Below, piece by piece: positions 10,127 through 22,260 of a stretch of 64,000 nt of DNA. The notes beneath the pieces are model-generated. The model searched no databases, was not told where the DNA came from, and saw only the letters and a program-made list of their open reading frames with translations. Position 1 is the first letter of the stretch. The number at the start of each line of letters is the position of its first letter. The DNA is from Leptidea sinapis (Eukaryota > Arthropoda > Insecta > Lepidoptera > Pieridae), in contig NC_066288.1 in NCBI RefSeq assembly GCF_905404315.1, positions 4,216,001-4,280,000 on the forward strand, in the 5' to 3' direction. The position numbers and the translations under genes are program-made.

Positions 10127-11640
10127 GTAATTATTCGAATCTGAATTAAAGGAGGATGGCGAGAATGCATGTATTTTGGGACCCACTGAAATAAGTGGCG
10201 TACATCATGGAGACTTATTAATAATTGTTAAGTCTAAAAGAGTGGGAAGAAAAAAGATATACTTACCTAAAAGTATAATATAACCTAAAATTATTAATGA
10301 ATATATTGTTCAATCAATAATTTGTATCATAAGTCTATGCGTAATTACTGTCTGCTAAAACATAAAATAATATATAATATGTGGAAGGTTGACCAACATT
10401 CATTCTTTTTTCAAGCAGGTATCGAATCTTTTAAAGATACTTACTTACCTACTGATTTTAGTATCAAAAACGATAATAATCCTATTGAATCTTATTGTAA
10501 TTCATATTATATCACTACTGAATTATTGATTTGAGTAAGTATAGATAGTTTGATGGTGTCGGAACATCCTCAACAGAGAACAATAATACACAAACGTAAA
10601 TGTATTGAAGGGTACTTGTTAATAAGTATACGGTAAGAACTAGGTTTGTAATTTAATATAATAAGTTTGTAGAAATAAGAATAAGTGTTAATAATTATTG
10701 TAATACATTTTTTGAAGTTACATTGTTATTAGTTTTAAGTACTGATATTATGTCATTTAGTATATTTGTAGTTTACTCTTAATTAATTATTTATATAATG
10801 CGACGAGTGTAGTACACGGTAAAACCCGATTGGGTTTATGTTTGTACTTAAATTTAAGTAAACTTGTAAAATACTTCTTTGTGTGTTAATAAATAAATAA
10901 AACCATATAATAAATTACTTGTCACGTCAATAAATGTAGATGCCAATAATCAATTGCGCAAAACGTTCCGATAGTGCAAGATGACCTATTCTTTAATAAA
11001 TCTTAATAATTTATATCTTTTGATTTAAATATCTTAGCGCCTCAATAATTTTTGTATAAACATCTTATAAACTTACGTTTATAAATAATATAAACTTGTA
11101 CTTGTACGATGCATATTTTTTTAATTATATGGGTCCATTCTCGCCTCCTTTCTATGATGAATTATCTAGAGACACTTCTTTAAGATTACACAGACTTTGA
11201 TGTTACATTTTCCTTCTTTGATGTCTCGCAGAAGCCCCGGGTTACGTAAACTTTCACTGTAATTATAGTTTCACTGCTTTGTGTTACTTCACACCATGTA
11301 TGTACAGGAATTATGGTGTTAGATACAGTTTGTGGGTATATGTAAATACTCATTTTAAAACGTCATTGTTATCAAACATTATGAGATATTTTTATCCTCT
11401 TAAAATATCAGTATCACTATTTTTGTTTCGGTCGAATGGAAACCTATTATGAATGTCAAAGGTTTTACTTCTTACCATACCACAACATTGGTTAGAGCCA
11501 CCACGTTGAGCTTTTAAGGAGAAGCAGTGGCAAGAAACTCATTGCCACTCTTTTAAATCAACATCAACTAGTTTTACAAATAGTCAAACGTCAAATCAAG
11601 TTAAAAAACACCATACGTAATTAATGTAAATTAAAGAACC
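10127..11640. other. No gene seen
   Basis: AT-rich sequence. A 70-aa frame at 10322-10534 has no recognisable features. AATAAATAAATAAAAC near 10887-10903 could be the tail of a degraded retroposon. Around 11471-11590, AAGAAACTCATTGCCACTC resembles LINE 3' UTR sequence found at 50215 and 47970. Confidence 0.4.
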
Positions 11641-11646
11641 ACTACA

Positions 11647-12157
11647 CTTAGATTAAGGATTGGTTTTCCAAATTAGTGACTAATAATACGCCCAAGTGGG
11701 CGTACTCAAGCCGGTCTCGAACAATGTGTGACGTTGACGTGCCACATGTTCAGTTGAACTTTGCTAATAAAACTAAAATACCGGGTTGCGTAGTAAAACT
11801 TTGTAAAAATAATACTACAAAAAATTAGAAAGAAACTGGGATCACATATCATCAGTAAGTATTTTGTAGTTTGTTAATTTTAATGTAAAATAACACGAAG
11901 CGTATGTTACAAAATTTGAAAGATGCCATTGAGTGTCAAGATGCCACGCACACAAGCATCTAATAGTTGTCGTTATAAAAAAGCTATTGTCCTAAGGTAG
12001 TGCGTTCTTAAAAAGGTATAAAAAGGCATTTATTTTCTCAAAATGGATTCCTTTAGAATTATATTTGATGTCATTTCTAATATACTAGATACTACTACCA
12101 CTTCGGAAACAAATGGCGCTCTGAGAGAGAAGAAGGTAGACCAATCCTTAATCTAGG
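11647..12157 (+). mobile_element. P-like DNA transposon derivative with THAP-type first exon (copy A)
   Basis: The left end CTTAGATTAAGGATTGGT and right end ACCAATCCTTAATCTAG are inverted repeats. Inside, a frame containing PGCVVKLCKNNTTKN has the C-x4-C spacing and start context of a THAP zinc finger. It is followed by CATATCATCA and a splice donor GTAAGT at about 11854. THAP plus an early intron is characteristic of P-element-type transposases, but the remainder of the transposase is missing. A LINE 3' end is inserted at 12012-12136. The second copy is at 55640-56058. Confidence 0.6.
12012..12136 (-). mobile_element. LINE 3' UTR fragment nested in the P-like element
   Basis: The segment AATGGCGCTCTGAGAGAGAA with ATTTGATGTCATTTCTAATA matches the 3' UTR of the LINE copies at 23690-24065, 46002-46435 and 54745-55215. 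It sits just inside the right terminal repeat of the P-like element. Confidence 0.75.
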
Positions 12158-12783
12158 GACCCTTCTTGTTTCTTAAATGAACAAATTGTTTAGAATGTAA
12201 TGTAGATGTCTTCTGACGACAAGCACAGTGCAATGCCCTGAATTGGCACTGGATACGGCGTAGTGAAACTATAAAGGACATTTTAAAGAATAAATCACAT
12301 TGCGAACAACAGACAGCTAATAGCCGTGAAATAAACATCACAATTATGAACCTTATTGTATTTGTAATAGGCTCTATTCACACTGGAGCGAGAGTTGGCA
12401 GGCTGCGTCGGTCGGTGCGTGTTTCACGGTTTGACGTGACACGCCGCGTGCCAATACCCCTTTATCAAATGCTGCGTTTTTCAACACATTCCGTAAATAC
12501 CCCATTATAGATCTATTAAGACTTCTATGGATAATTTATTTGATTCGGCTAACGTGGCGATAGATTATGGGATCTTTTGTTTTAAATTGTTTGTATTTTT
12601 TTTGCGTGTGACAAATTCCTGTGTTATTTATTAGCTCTTAGGTTGATTAAAGTGAAACTTCATTGCATCGCCTTAAATTTTTTCGTTAATTAATTTCTTT
12701 GAAGTCAAGTTGGGTGAGTAGTTACTAGGTGGTAACAGTAACTAAGGCGCCACACATAAGTCCAGCATATATATAGACAAATA

Positions 12784-13098
12784 TCTAATATATAAAATTC
12801 TCGTGTCATGGTGTTAAACTTTGAACTCCTCCGAAACGGCTTGACCGATTCTCGTGAAATTTTGAGTGCATATTGGGTAGGTCTGAGAATCGGACAACAT
12901 ATATTTTTCATCCCCCTAAATGTTAAGGATGCTCCACACGATTTTTTTTTATTTTTTTTTATTTTTTTTTTAAATTTGTTTGATTATGAGTCAGCATTAA
13001 AAATACACACAACTTCAATTTTCACCCATCTACGATCAACAGGTACTTTTGTATCGCAATTTTAATGTCGGCAATACAACGTTTGCTGGGTCAGCTAG
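12784..13098 (+). mobile_element. Non-autonomous Helitron (315 bp)
   Basis: Starts TCTAATATATAAAATTCTCG. It contains CGAAACGGCTTGACCGATTC and a run of T-rich (T9A) repeats at 12942-12972, and it ends CAACGTTTGCTGGGTCAGCTAG followed by T. TC...CTAG ends, insertion next to T and a GC-rich 3' hairpin are Helitron hallmarks. Confidence 0.8.
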
Positions 13099-13545
13099 TA
13101 TATATATCATAATTTTTATTTTCTTTCGATTATTGTGCTGCTATTTTGTGATAAAAAGTTTCACTTGCCTTGTGGTTTTATAAAACAACAAGGCAATTTT
13201 TAAATATCATTTCTTCAGGATATAATAGATAATAGATAAAAAAATAAATTAGATTTGTGAAATAGGTAGTGTCTCAATTAACAGGCCGAGATGCACTGGA
13301 ACGCTGGGTCGATGAAGTAAGCATGCATGAAATCTAAATCGAATAGGGAAACAGAATTTTAGGGACTAAATAACATCTATACAGAAAAATAATATTGAAC
13401 ATTAGCATTAAAATAATTTAGAGATATGTGTTGACCTTAATAGACTGCACATTTTTTTTTTACATTAATTTAGCACGAGATTTCTACCGTTACCTTGCTG
13501 TCAACCAAATTCACTTTATAATTCGTCTATAATCTATATCTTACA

Positions 13546-13805
13546 GGCGACCCATATAGCTCAATGGCTTGTGACCCTGTCTACTGAGCTACAGGTCCCG
13601 GGTTCGAATTCCAGTAAGTGCAAACATTTATATGATGAATAATAGATAATAGTTTGTTTCCGAGTCATGGATGTTTATAAGTATTTATGTGTGTTCTAGT
13701 AAGTTTTTAATATATCGTTGTCTTGTACCTATCGGTTATGCCTAGTTTGAGGCAAGATACCTAATAATTTGTGTAAAAGTGTGTCAATATTATATCAATA
13801 ATATA
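13546..13805 (+). mobile_element. tRNA-derived SINE
   Basis: GGCGACCCATATAGCTCAATGG head, GGGTTCGAATTCC B box, GTTTCCGAGTCATGGATG body and TGTGTCAATATTATAT tail. Same family as 6286. Confidence 0.8.
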
Positions 13806-13939
13806 CGGAAATTGGTTTGAGTAGTTTTACTATAATGAAGAAATGAACAAAATTCGTTAGATACAATATCTGACAAATACAGGTTGACAGTTTGACACAC
13901 ATTTTAACAAACCATGTTGGAAAAGTGCTAAGAACTCAA

Positions 13940-14420
13940 TATTAGCGTGGATTCCAGGTCATTCAGACATCCTTGGTAATGAAAATGCCTGTGCGAGATT
14001 AACTACTCAAACTGGTTCCCTCCAATATTCTGAAATGTTCTATCATAGCTTGTACACTATCCTGAAACCCAAATTGCATGAGAGTCGGTCCTGCATATGA
14101 CAAGTATCCGAAAATTCTAAAGGCAATTATTTTTATGGAGAACTCCAATCTGAAATTCCTCAACACCAACCTGAATCCTTGGTACTCCAAATTTAAAATT
14201 ACCAATGAAACTGTGATATAATCAACTGTTTGTCGTCTACGTTTTAACGAAGCTTGTTTTTTAGTACAACTAAGAATCGGAGACAATTCCCTTTGTGAAT
14301 GTGGTCTAGATAAAGGAAATGAGGATCATTTCTTCTTCAATTGCCCTTTAATGCAACCTTCTTTGCACAAATTTATACCACCTGAAGTTCTCCGCCCAAA
14401 TTCCTTTAAATTTCCTCCCT
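13940..14420 (+). pseudogene. LINE ORF2 remnant: RNase H domain and C-terminal zinc knuckle
   Basis: The frame contains LAWIPGHSDILGNENACA, the RNase H motif around its catalytic Asp/His region. About 300 bp on there is QLRIGDNSLCECGLDKGNEDHFFFNCPL, matching the C-x-C...H...C knuckle that ends ORF2 in RNase-H-bearing LINEs (I/R1/LOA-type). Stops and frameshifts separate the two, so it is a pseudogene. It is followed directly by another LINE fragment at 14445. Confidence 0.75.
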
Positions 14421-14444
14421 AGTTTTCATTCAATAAATATCACT

Positions 14445-14695
14445 AAGTATATTTAATAATATTGAGCTTTCTTCCACGTACTTCAAAGCTGTGGAATGAA
14501 CTTCCTTGTGCGGTGTTTCCGGGACGATTCGACATGGGTACCTTCAAAAAAAGCGCGTACACCTTCCTTAAAGGCCGGCAACGCTCCTGTGATTCCTCTG
14601 GTGTTGCAAGAGATTGTGGGCGGTGGTGATCACTTAACAACAGGTGATCCGTACGTTCGGTTGTCCTCCTATTCCATAAAAAAAGTATATTTAAT
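14445..14695 (+). mobile_element. Jockey-like LINE ORF2 C-terminus and A-tailed 3' end
   Basis: Contains the nucleotide block GTACACCTTCCTTAAAGGCC, which encodes the FKKRxYxxLKGR-type end of ORF2. Next come CAAGAGATTGTGGGCGGTGG and TCCTATTCCATAAAAAAAG. The same tail recurs at 20130, 39798, 41210, 45421, 57295 and 61298. It is 5'-truncated. Confidence 0.75.
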
Positions 14696-14779
14696 AATTT
14701 AAGTAATTATATTTGTGTATGTCCTTTATAGTCTGACAGCATATTTGATTCAGATATTTATATCTGAATCAAATATACA

Positions 14780-14945
14780 TCTTATATATAAAATTCTCGT
14801 GTCACAATGTTCGTTCCCGTACTCCTCCGAAACGGCTTGACCGATTCTCATGAAATTTTGTGAGCATATTGAGTAGGTCTGAGAATCGGCCAACATCTAT
14901 TTTTCATACCCCTAAATCTTAAGGGTGGTCCAAACGAAATTAATA
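14780..14945 (+). mobile_element. Helitron 5' end (truncated copy)
   Basis: TCTTATATATAAAATTCTCG and CGAAACGGCTTGACCGATTC closely match the Helitron at 12784. No CTAG end is found downstream. Confidence 0.65.
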
Positions 14946-14959
14946 ATAAAAAAATTATA

Positions 14960-15980
14960 AATGCTCTAAGCTTGGTGGTCTACTTTAACATGACATTGGC
15001 TAACTTGTGGTATACCTGCCACAGAAGCCACAGTAGGAAGAATAGAATAGAACACACATATATGATAATATATTACCAAACATGGATACAGAGGGAAATT
15101 TAGATAATCCCTGCAATAGCAAAACTGGACAAGCTTTAACCAACGAAATTAATGCAAGGGATACCACAAAGCACAGAATATTAGAACACGACAACGCACA
15201 ACATAACTCTAGTTGATAATTGCAGCCGACACTGGCCTGTTCTGGCTCATAAATTTCAGCAAATTCTGTATAAGTTACGATGTGTGCATAACAGAATCAT
15301 GGTAAGAGCTCATGTCAAAACAATGCGTACTCCGAGCTGGCGTGTCGACAAGGACCAAGGCTGGGGAAGGCGTTACCAATCAATCAGGGAGAGGCCGACA
15401 CTCACAGCTGCCTCTGAATTTAAAGTACATGTTAATGACGCACTTTATTACTTGAAGCTCGTAATATTTTTAGTAAAAATTTATGTGTTAAGGGGAGGTG
15501 GGCTTGTGAAAAGATCGCGTCTGCGAAATTTCTTTTTGTTATAGCTGTGCTCTTTACTAAATTAGAGCCTGAGATTTTTTTTAAAGTAAATGTGACTGAC
15601 CTTTTTTTCCGTGATTAAAAAGGCAAATTCCATTATTGTTTTTGCAAATTTTCTGAAGTGAAAACTTCTTTAGCTGCGTTGAAAAATTTTTTATCGTCAT
15701 AAGAATCACTAAACCGAAAAAAAAACGAATAATAAATAAAACGAGGCCAAATTAGTTCATGTTTCTCTTTCGGTAGTATTCTCGGGTTGAATTTATATAT
15801 GCAAAAACTTTTCCAACATTAATCAAATATGAATATATTGTAAGTAGCATATACACTATTATTATAAATTTAACAAAAAAAAAACTAATTTATGGGTAGT
15901 AAAACGTTTATGAGAAAATAAAAACAGCGGCAACATTTATTGTCACAAAATAGCAAGTAATTAAAAACTTTCGATGTCTG
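14960..15980. other. Unassigned sequence; weak reading frame only
   Basis: An 86-aa frame at 15284-15544 contains a hydrophilic N-terminal half and reads through moderately GC-rich sequence at 15200-15420. That stretch looks like decayed coding or transposon sequence, but I cannot name it. The rest is AT-rich. Confidence 0.3.
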
Positions 15981-16041
15981 TTTTTTGTGTGTTCGTCAAA
16001 TTCAAAACTTTACTTCCACCAACGGAAGGATTTCTACATTG

Positions 16042-16107
16042 ATATATTGATACTAATTAATATATTAAAACTAATTAATATATTGATACTAACTAATATA
16101 TTGAAAC
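16042..16107. repeat. 18-bp tandem repeat, about 3.7 copies
   Basis: The unit ATATATTGATACTAATTA repeats at 16042, 16060, 16078 and partially at 16096 with single-base changes. Confidence 0.8.
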
Positions 16108-16429
16108 ATTTTCATAAATTTAAGCATGTAGTATTTATGAGTAATATGTTCATAATTTTAGTTTTAGAAAATGTAATAATTCTGTTGTCTTTCAATTTGA
16201 AATAAATGTGTATATTAATATTAATTTTGATCTTTGAGTAAGACAAATTTTAATTTATAGCATATTTTATGGGAGAAGAGGAAACGTGCTATATTCTCAT
16301 GTAACAACACCAGAGGAATCACAAGAGTGTATATCATATTAATATATAAAAGCTTCTTTGATAAAGAAGGCTTACTATAGTATAGCAGATTATATAGAGG
16401 ATAATGATGCAAGGTGCTGGACTGGTTCT

Positions 16430-16710
16430 GCGTAGGCCACCTAAAATTGTATCATGATCAGCTGGAAGACGTCTTCTGCTGGACAAAGGCCTCCCCCAAA
16501 GATCTCTACGACGATCAGTCCTGCGCTGCCCTCATTAAATGTATTCCGGCGATCTTGACCAGATCGTCAGTCCATGTTGTGTGTGTCCATCCTACCAAAA
16601 CTTCGTCTTCCGGTACGTGGTCGCCATTCGAGGACTTTACAGCTCCACCAGTCATCTGTCCGTTGAAATATGTGCCCTACCTACTGCCAATTCTAAATTG
16701 CACCTATAAC
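16430..16710 (-). mobile_element. Probable RTE-type LINE 3' region
   Basis: The block TCTTCTGCTGGACAAAGGCC, then GATCTTGACCAGATCGTCAG and CTTCCGGTACGTGGTCGCCA, is of a kind I recall as repeated across Lepidoptera and associated with RTE-type LINEs. Orientation and family are from memory. No intact frame is present. Confidence 0.5.
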
Positions 16711-17489
16711 TGGTAGTTATTATTAAGTATGCTAAAGAATTCTTTTATCCTATGATTTTTAATACGGGCTGGGAATTTCTTACCAGTTCTCCTTTCCGTG
16801 TCAAAGTCCTTTTACGAACTGATGTATAGCTTCATGATGTTTACCAAGTGCTGTTGCAATATGTTATGTTATTGTTACTCCCTATCGTAAATAAATACAT
16901 TTCTATTCTATAATATTCTAATGCTGCCGACCTTATAAGCCATTGTTTAAACTTACGTTTAAGTTAAGCTATAAATACACGCGTTCTAATCCTTTGAATA
17001 TAACAACGTTACGCAAACTCAGTTAAGTGTGGCAGACGATATTGTGTAGGCTAAATGTAGAATATAGATTTAGTGCGAGTAGAGTTGCTGGCAATATCCG
17101 GATATCGGTACTCAGCCCGAACGTGATATATCCTGTATTAATTTTGCGATATCTCAAGCTCTTCAGGTAAATTAGATTGATTCTCGGAACATGGAGTACT
17201 GGCGACTTATAGAGAGAGAGAGAGAGAGTAATTGAATCAAGCCGTGAAGATAGGAACATTTTTTAATAAGAGTATTTCAGATTTTTATAAAATAAATTTA
17301 AATATAAGATTTTCTACTCACTTAAGTAAGTTACGTTATATATTTTACCTTCATTTAATATTTTATTTGATTTGAATTGGAATTTTCGTATGCTTACTAG
17401 CCATGTAATGACTAATACACCTACTAGTCTTTGCAGCAACCTTTAATTCATAAATAAGACCTTAACTCGCCATGGACGCGTTAACTTAA

Positions 17490-17927
17490 GGCGACACTAA
17501 ATGTCAGCGACCTTGAGCGATATGAGTTCACGGCTGCCGGCCCTCCATCTATGTAACAAAGCCAATATTTTCAAAATTCTTACGTGGAAAACAGTTTATA
17601 TGCTTACAATCCTCGTTATTCACTACTAATCTGAATAAATGAACCTACAAAAAAAGTATAAGCTATAAGGATAACTTTTCTGAAAGAAGTACCAAAAAAA
17701 TGCGTCACGCCATGCCAAAAACCTTGTTAAACTTCAAAGAAAAGTGGTAGTTCAAAAAGGCTCGGCAGTGTTAACTATAACCAACAGCAAGTATTAGCAA
17801 CCTACAAATAAGACTTAAGGATATGTGTAACAGGATTAAATAGTGTTCATAGCTCGAAATGCTATACTTTCACCACAAAAATTTTCTAAAAACATCATGT
17901 TTGCGTGTTTTCTGCTTACTCTTCCCC
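17490..17927 (-). mobile_element. TTAA-flanked piggyBac-like MITE, copy B (438 bp, inverted relative to copy A)
   Basis: Flanked by TTAA at 17486-17489 and 17928-17931. Reverse complement of copy A at 9683-10122 over its whole length with scattered substitutions and small indels. Confidence 0.8.
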
Positions 17928-18445
17928 TTAATTAAAGTTGTTAAAATAAGTATAACTCGCTGTTATACTTATTTTAACAACACTTTTTTTACAGCCCAGG
18001 GCGCATACAATCTGTCATTTTTATTTAAGTCAAATTTTTTGAGTGTACGAGTGTGTAGTACGATATAAAATTACAAATTACGTACAGATGCATAAAAGAT
18101 TTTTATCTACCTCCAGAAAAATCTTCCCTTTTTAAAAAGACATCATTTTTATATCGGTATATGTTCAAAGGTCGAAGTGTAATTGTAAATTTAAGTTTGC
18201 TGTGTTACATCAAAACTAGGTCGGTTGAATCCAGTAAAATTCTCTAACAGTGACCTCTATATAGTAATTTTCTAAGCTCTGGACAATCTCTGACATCTTC
18301 GGCATATTATAATTTCCTGTCATTTGATAAAATCTTCAAATTGATTCTACTTATTTTTCGAGTAAAAAGTATGTCATTATATTTTCAATTTTGCAAATCA
18401 TATCTCATACATTTATGTAAAATCGATTAAAATAAATAAAAAAAG

Positions 18446-18913
18446 ACGTGTGGTACTCGGGGACTGCCGCGGTAAAGCTATTGCATAGCATTTTTTATCA
18501 ACTTATGCAATTATAATTATTAATTTATTTTATTTATGCAGTACTTTTTTTTGTGAAAATTAATTTTAAAAAAAGGAAACGGGAAGTGAGTAAAATTTTA
18601 CTTGCAAGATTTGATTACAGACAGACAACGGTACAGGTGACACTAAATAAAAATGCTTGTCATAATGATAAAAATTAAAAAAACGTGATAAAAAAATACA
18701 AGAAATTAAAAAAATCAAGACGTGCCCCAGGCTCGGACCTGGGACCTTCTGCACAAAAAGAATACGTGAAACCGCTGTTCCACGGCAACTGTAATGCACG
18801 TAGTGAAATATCTATATCGATCTAGTAAGTAAGTGTTAGGTTATTTTCGTTACGGAATTTCTGGATTCGGTCTCCACGCTCAAGCCCCGCGATAGAATAT
18901 ATGCAATAGCTTA
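18446..18913 (+). repeat. ~465-bp dispersed repeat with tRNA-like segment (copy A)
   Basis: Shares its full length with 37055-37525 in the same orientation: AAAAAGACGTGTGG, GGTAAAGCTATTGCATAGCA, GATTACAGACAGACAACGG, then CAGGCTCGGACCTGGGACCT. On the minus strand the last block reads as a T-arm-like stem (CCCAGGTCCGAGCCTGGG). Termini are not resolved. Confidence 0.75.
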
Positions 18914-19133
18914 AAAAATTGGTCTGTATTTTGAAAGGCAGTACGTAATCCGAGATGAAGTTTGTTTTGTCACAGTCATGAAGACTGTGCATAAACAAGA
19001 CAAAATACGCTTGATCGTGGATAAAATATGGAGAGGCCTTAAGGCTGTGGACCGAGCCAATGGCCTTGAGGAACCAAGTGGAGTTAGGTTACCTCTCTCG
19101 CTCAAGATCGCCATACTTTTAATTCAAAATTAG
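18914..19133 (+). CDS. Unrecognised open frame, possible exon fragment
   Basis: The plus-strand frame is open from a TAA at about 18911 to TAG at 19131-19133 (about 72 codons; first ATG at 18978 gives 51 aa). It includes VDKIWRGLKAVDRANGLEEP and ends in a Leu/Ile-rich stretch. The residue mix looks more protein-like than its neighbours, and GC content is higher than the surroundings. It begins where the repeat at 18446 ends. I cannot assign a family. It could be a host exon, a transposon fragment or chance. Confidence 0.25.
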
Positions 19134-20129
19134 AAGCATTTATAATTTATTACAAACATAATACGATTTTCTTTACAAAAATAACAAAACTATGTCATAA
19201 TATTGACACACTTGTAAACATATAATTATTTTTTTGTAAAAACATAAGCTTTATATAAACCGTGAAGAAATGGTTTCAATTATGCGCTATTTTGGCGATT
19301 TCTTCGGATAGCGGCCTTAATACAAGACGCAAAAGATATCCCATAATGCCATACCGGACGCTAAAAATAATTATAAAAATAATATAACCCTTTTTCAACT
19401 CTCCCGTTCATAAATAATGCCTTGCTCATAAGAGCTCTGAGCCACCATGAGAGAGATGAAAATAACTATTTTAATTGGCAGCAGTGCCGATTTTATAATT
19501 GGAAAATTCGACAATGAACTCTTATAATTAATTTTCAACACTGAATGGGTTATGAATACATGTTACACTAATGATAGTAATATTATAATTATACTATAAG
19601 AATACATTTTTTGCCCTCAAAGGGTAATGTAAATATTCAAGGTAATATTGTCTCCAGGGCAGTTGCAGGCGACTACTTGTGGCACCGACCGTAGCTTTTT
19701 TATCAAGTTTATACATTTTTTGAAGTGAAAACTATTTTATCGGCGTTGAGCACTTTTCTTGGGATGAGTATAAAATGTTAAGCTCGCGTCAGGACACGTG
19801 GCCTGATCGAAAATTCGTAAGACAGCCGTTGAAATTATGGATGAAAGTTGATTTTTCAGAGAGATTGTTAGAAACTATTTAATGTAAAATAATAGTAATA
19901 GTTCTGAAGTGTTAATATTTTATGTAGGTAATGTAACTTGTCATTTTTGTGTAGGTACTACAGCGCAATAAATGAATATTGTATTTAACCACATAAATGC
20001 TAGTACTCTTATACTGATAGATAAAGCAATTCGTAAGAAATTATTTCCTAACCATTCCAAAATATTCTAAACTGCACAACATTAATGTTCAAGTTTTCAC
20101 TTCTGCCGGCACTCCCGGAGAATCACACT
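19134..20129. other. No gene seen
   Basis: AT-rich. A short motif (GAAGTGAAAACT ... GCGTTGAGCAC) at 19716-19760 recurs in variant form near 15650, 23020 and 25980. Confidence 0.4.
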
Positions 20130-20215
20130 TATTTTTTTTAAGGAAGAGGATGATAAATCAGCGTACGGGTCACCGGCTGTTAAGTGATCACCGCCGCCTA
20201 CACCCATTACATACA
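20130..20215 (-). mobile_element. Jockey-like LINE 3' tail fragment
   Basis: A T-rich run, then GGTCACCGGCTGTTAAGTGATCACCGCCGCC, the reverse complement of the 3' end seen at 14580-14690. Confidence 0.65.
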
Positions 20216-20799
20216 TTTCACCATTTTGTTATGTTTCGATTATTAATATTAATTATGTGATAGATATTTACAATGTTTTAATCATCAATCTTGCATTTTC
20301 TTTTGAACTTTTGTAAAGCGTGGAAACTTGTTGTTAATGTTTTCCAAAAACAAATAATATTAAATTAATATAGTTCTTACATGATATCTGTCATAAAAGC
20401 ATTAACGATGATGGTAGGTACAAAAAGTTACGTTGTTAACGCATACGGCTTATAAACCAACCAACAAATTGTTTTCCATATTAATGGTAATTTACCCTAC
20501 TTCCACAGGGTAACGGAGCTGGTAATAAAGTGGACCGTTTTAATTATCGGGAGGCGAGTTGGCAACACAACGCGCGCGAACCGCTTAAAGCTGAGCAAAT
20601 GAACATTTCAATAGACTGGGCCACAGGATGACGTGCTGTTTTTCCATTTTAATCAAGGATTCTGGTGACAATGTTATTTTTGATTCTGTTTAATTTAAAG
20701 CAGTACTTTCATAATATATATTCTTCTACATTTTATACTCGACTAGTAGCTCGCCCTGACTTCACTCGAAAACAAAATGACCGAGTATTGAAATTTTTA

Positions 20800-21015
20800 A
20801 CAACTTGATAATAATATAAGTTTTTTTCTGTAAATCTATTGAAGTAGGCGTTACATTGCGGAATTTGATAACTATCCAAATGTTCTGAGTTTTCTTTTGT
20901 TGTTAATTCCGCCAATATTTGTCTTCAAACAAATCGACACGATTTCACCTCTACACGAGGCATCCTCAGGAGATGTTGACTCGCAAAACTCAGGCACAAG
21001 ACTGACCTCGGATTT
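20800..21015 (+). repeat. CTCTACACGAGGCATCC fold-back repeat family, copy
   Basis: GTTAATTCCGCCAATATTTG, then CCTCTACACGAGGCATCCTC and a CTCAGGCACAAGACTG end. Related to 36415-36605 and 44978-45208. Confidence 0.65.
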
Positions 21016-21544
21016 TTTTTTTCTGTTGAAATTTTTAATCGGCTTTATGTTTAGTCATCGCAAATAAAATTAAATAATTTCTCTGTTTATTATTCTATTC
21101 AGGCTGAACCATAAAGGACAAAAAACAATATATTATTTAAAATTAGGTTTCTTCTGTTATACAAATGAACTTAATGAACAACATTATTTTAGGTATGATA
21201 TAAATAGCGTTGCCCTATAACTTATGATTTCATTAAATTCAACGTTTTGGCCAAAATATAATTCTGGTATCTCATAAATATTCCCTTAAAACTAAGAGTT
21301 AGCGATTTTTTACCTGGGATTTGTTTATGAAAGTTGGATGATGTTTGAAAGTTTTAATTAGTTTTGTAGAAGGCGGAGAGGCATGATATGAAAATGTACG
21401 CTGGAGCTTTTTAAATTGGCGCCATTTTCAACAGTAACTTTGACAATGAATACTGGATTAATTGGTGTTGGCTGTATACTTTTGGATTTATTAGGTTTTT
21501 TTGTATTTAATATGCAATTTGTATTGCCGTTATTCGTGGACATA

Positions 21545-21683
21545 CCCCCTTATTCATAATAGTCTGCTCACTTAAAACATTGCTAATTCTCACTCTTTCT
21601 TCTTCTATTAACCTAAGTCAGAACGAGAAAAAAACACTCCTATGTGGCTGTTTAAAGTTAGCGGACCACTATGAATAAGGGGG
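21545..21683. mobile_element. Palindromic MITE with ATA duplication (PIF/Harbinger-like), copy A, 139 bp
   Basis: Ends CCCCCTTATTCATAATAGTC / GACCACTATGAATAAGGGGG are inverted repeats, and ATA is present on both sides. The homologous 138-bp copy at 46594-46731 is flanked by TTA. Non-coding. The 3-bp duplications fit PIF/Harbinger (usually TWA). Confidence 0.75.
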
Positions 21684-21689
21684 ATAGTT

Positions 21690-22260
21690 TCTATCTCGAG
21701 ATTAGTAGGTACAACATACATTAATGCCAAATGAATGATGTTATTAATATAAAATCTAACGGTGTTATAACAAAAATATAATTAACTTATATTAATTAAA
21801 AAACGTAGCTTAGACACAAGTTTTGTTAGACAATGACCCAACTATACCAACGTCAGGGATCTAACAATAACGACGACTATAACGGAGTTTATCTTTTTCA
21901 ATTACAAAACGTCGTTAAGCACAACATAAACTGAAGTGTACAGGAACAAAGGAACATTTTTTTGACAGCTGTCATCTATCTGTCCTCATATAATCTAAAT
22001 CTTCCATTTTGTTGTGACTATCTACCCGTTAGACACACCTAAGACAAGCTTCGACTCGTGTTCAAATATAAGACATGCCTGAAGCAGGCGTTAGACGTGA
22101 GCATTCTGAATAAATTGTTCAATATTTTTTAAACCCTACATAGTACATTCCTACAAATGTTTTCAGGGTTTTGGTATTCCAACCGCTTTTGACGTCACTG
22201 TTAAAAGGCGTTTACTAACAATATTACTTGGTATACAAATGGTTGTAATAAATTAACTTT
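21690..22260. other. No gene seen
   Basis: AT-rich. No recognised repeat ends or coding signal. Confidence 0.4.
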
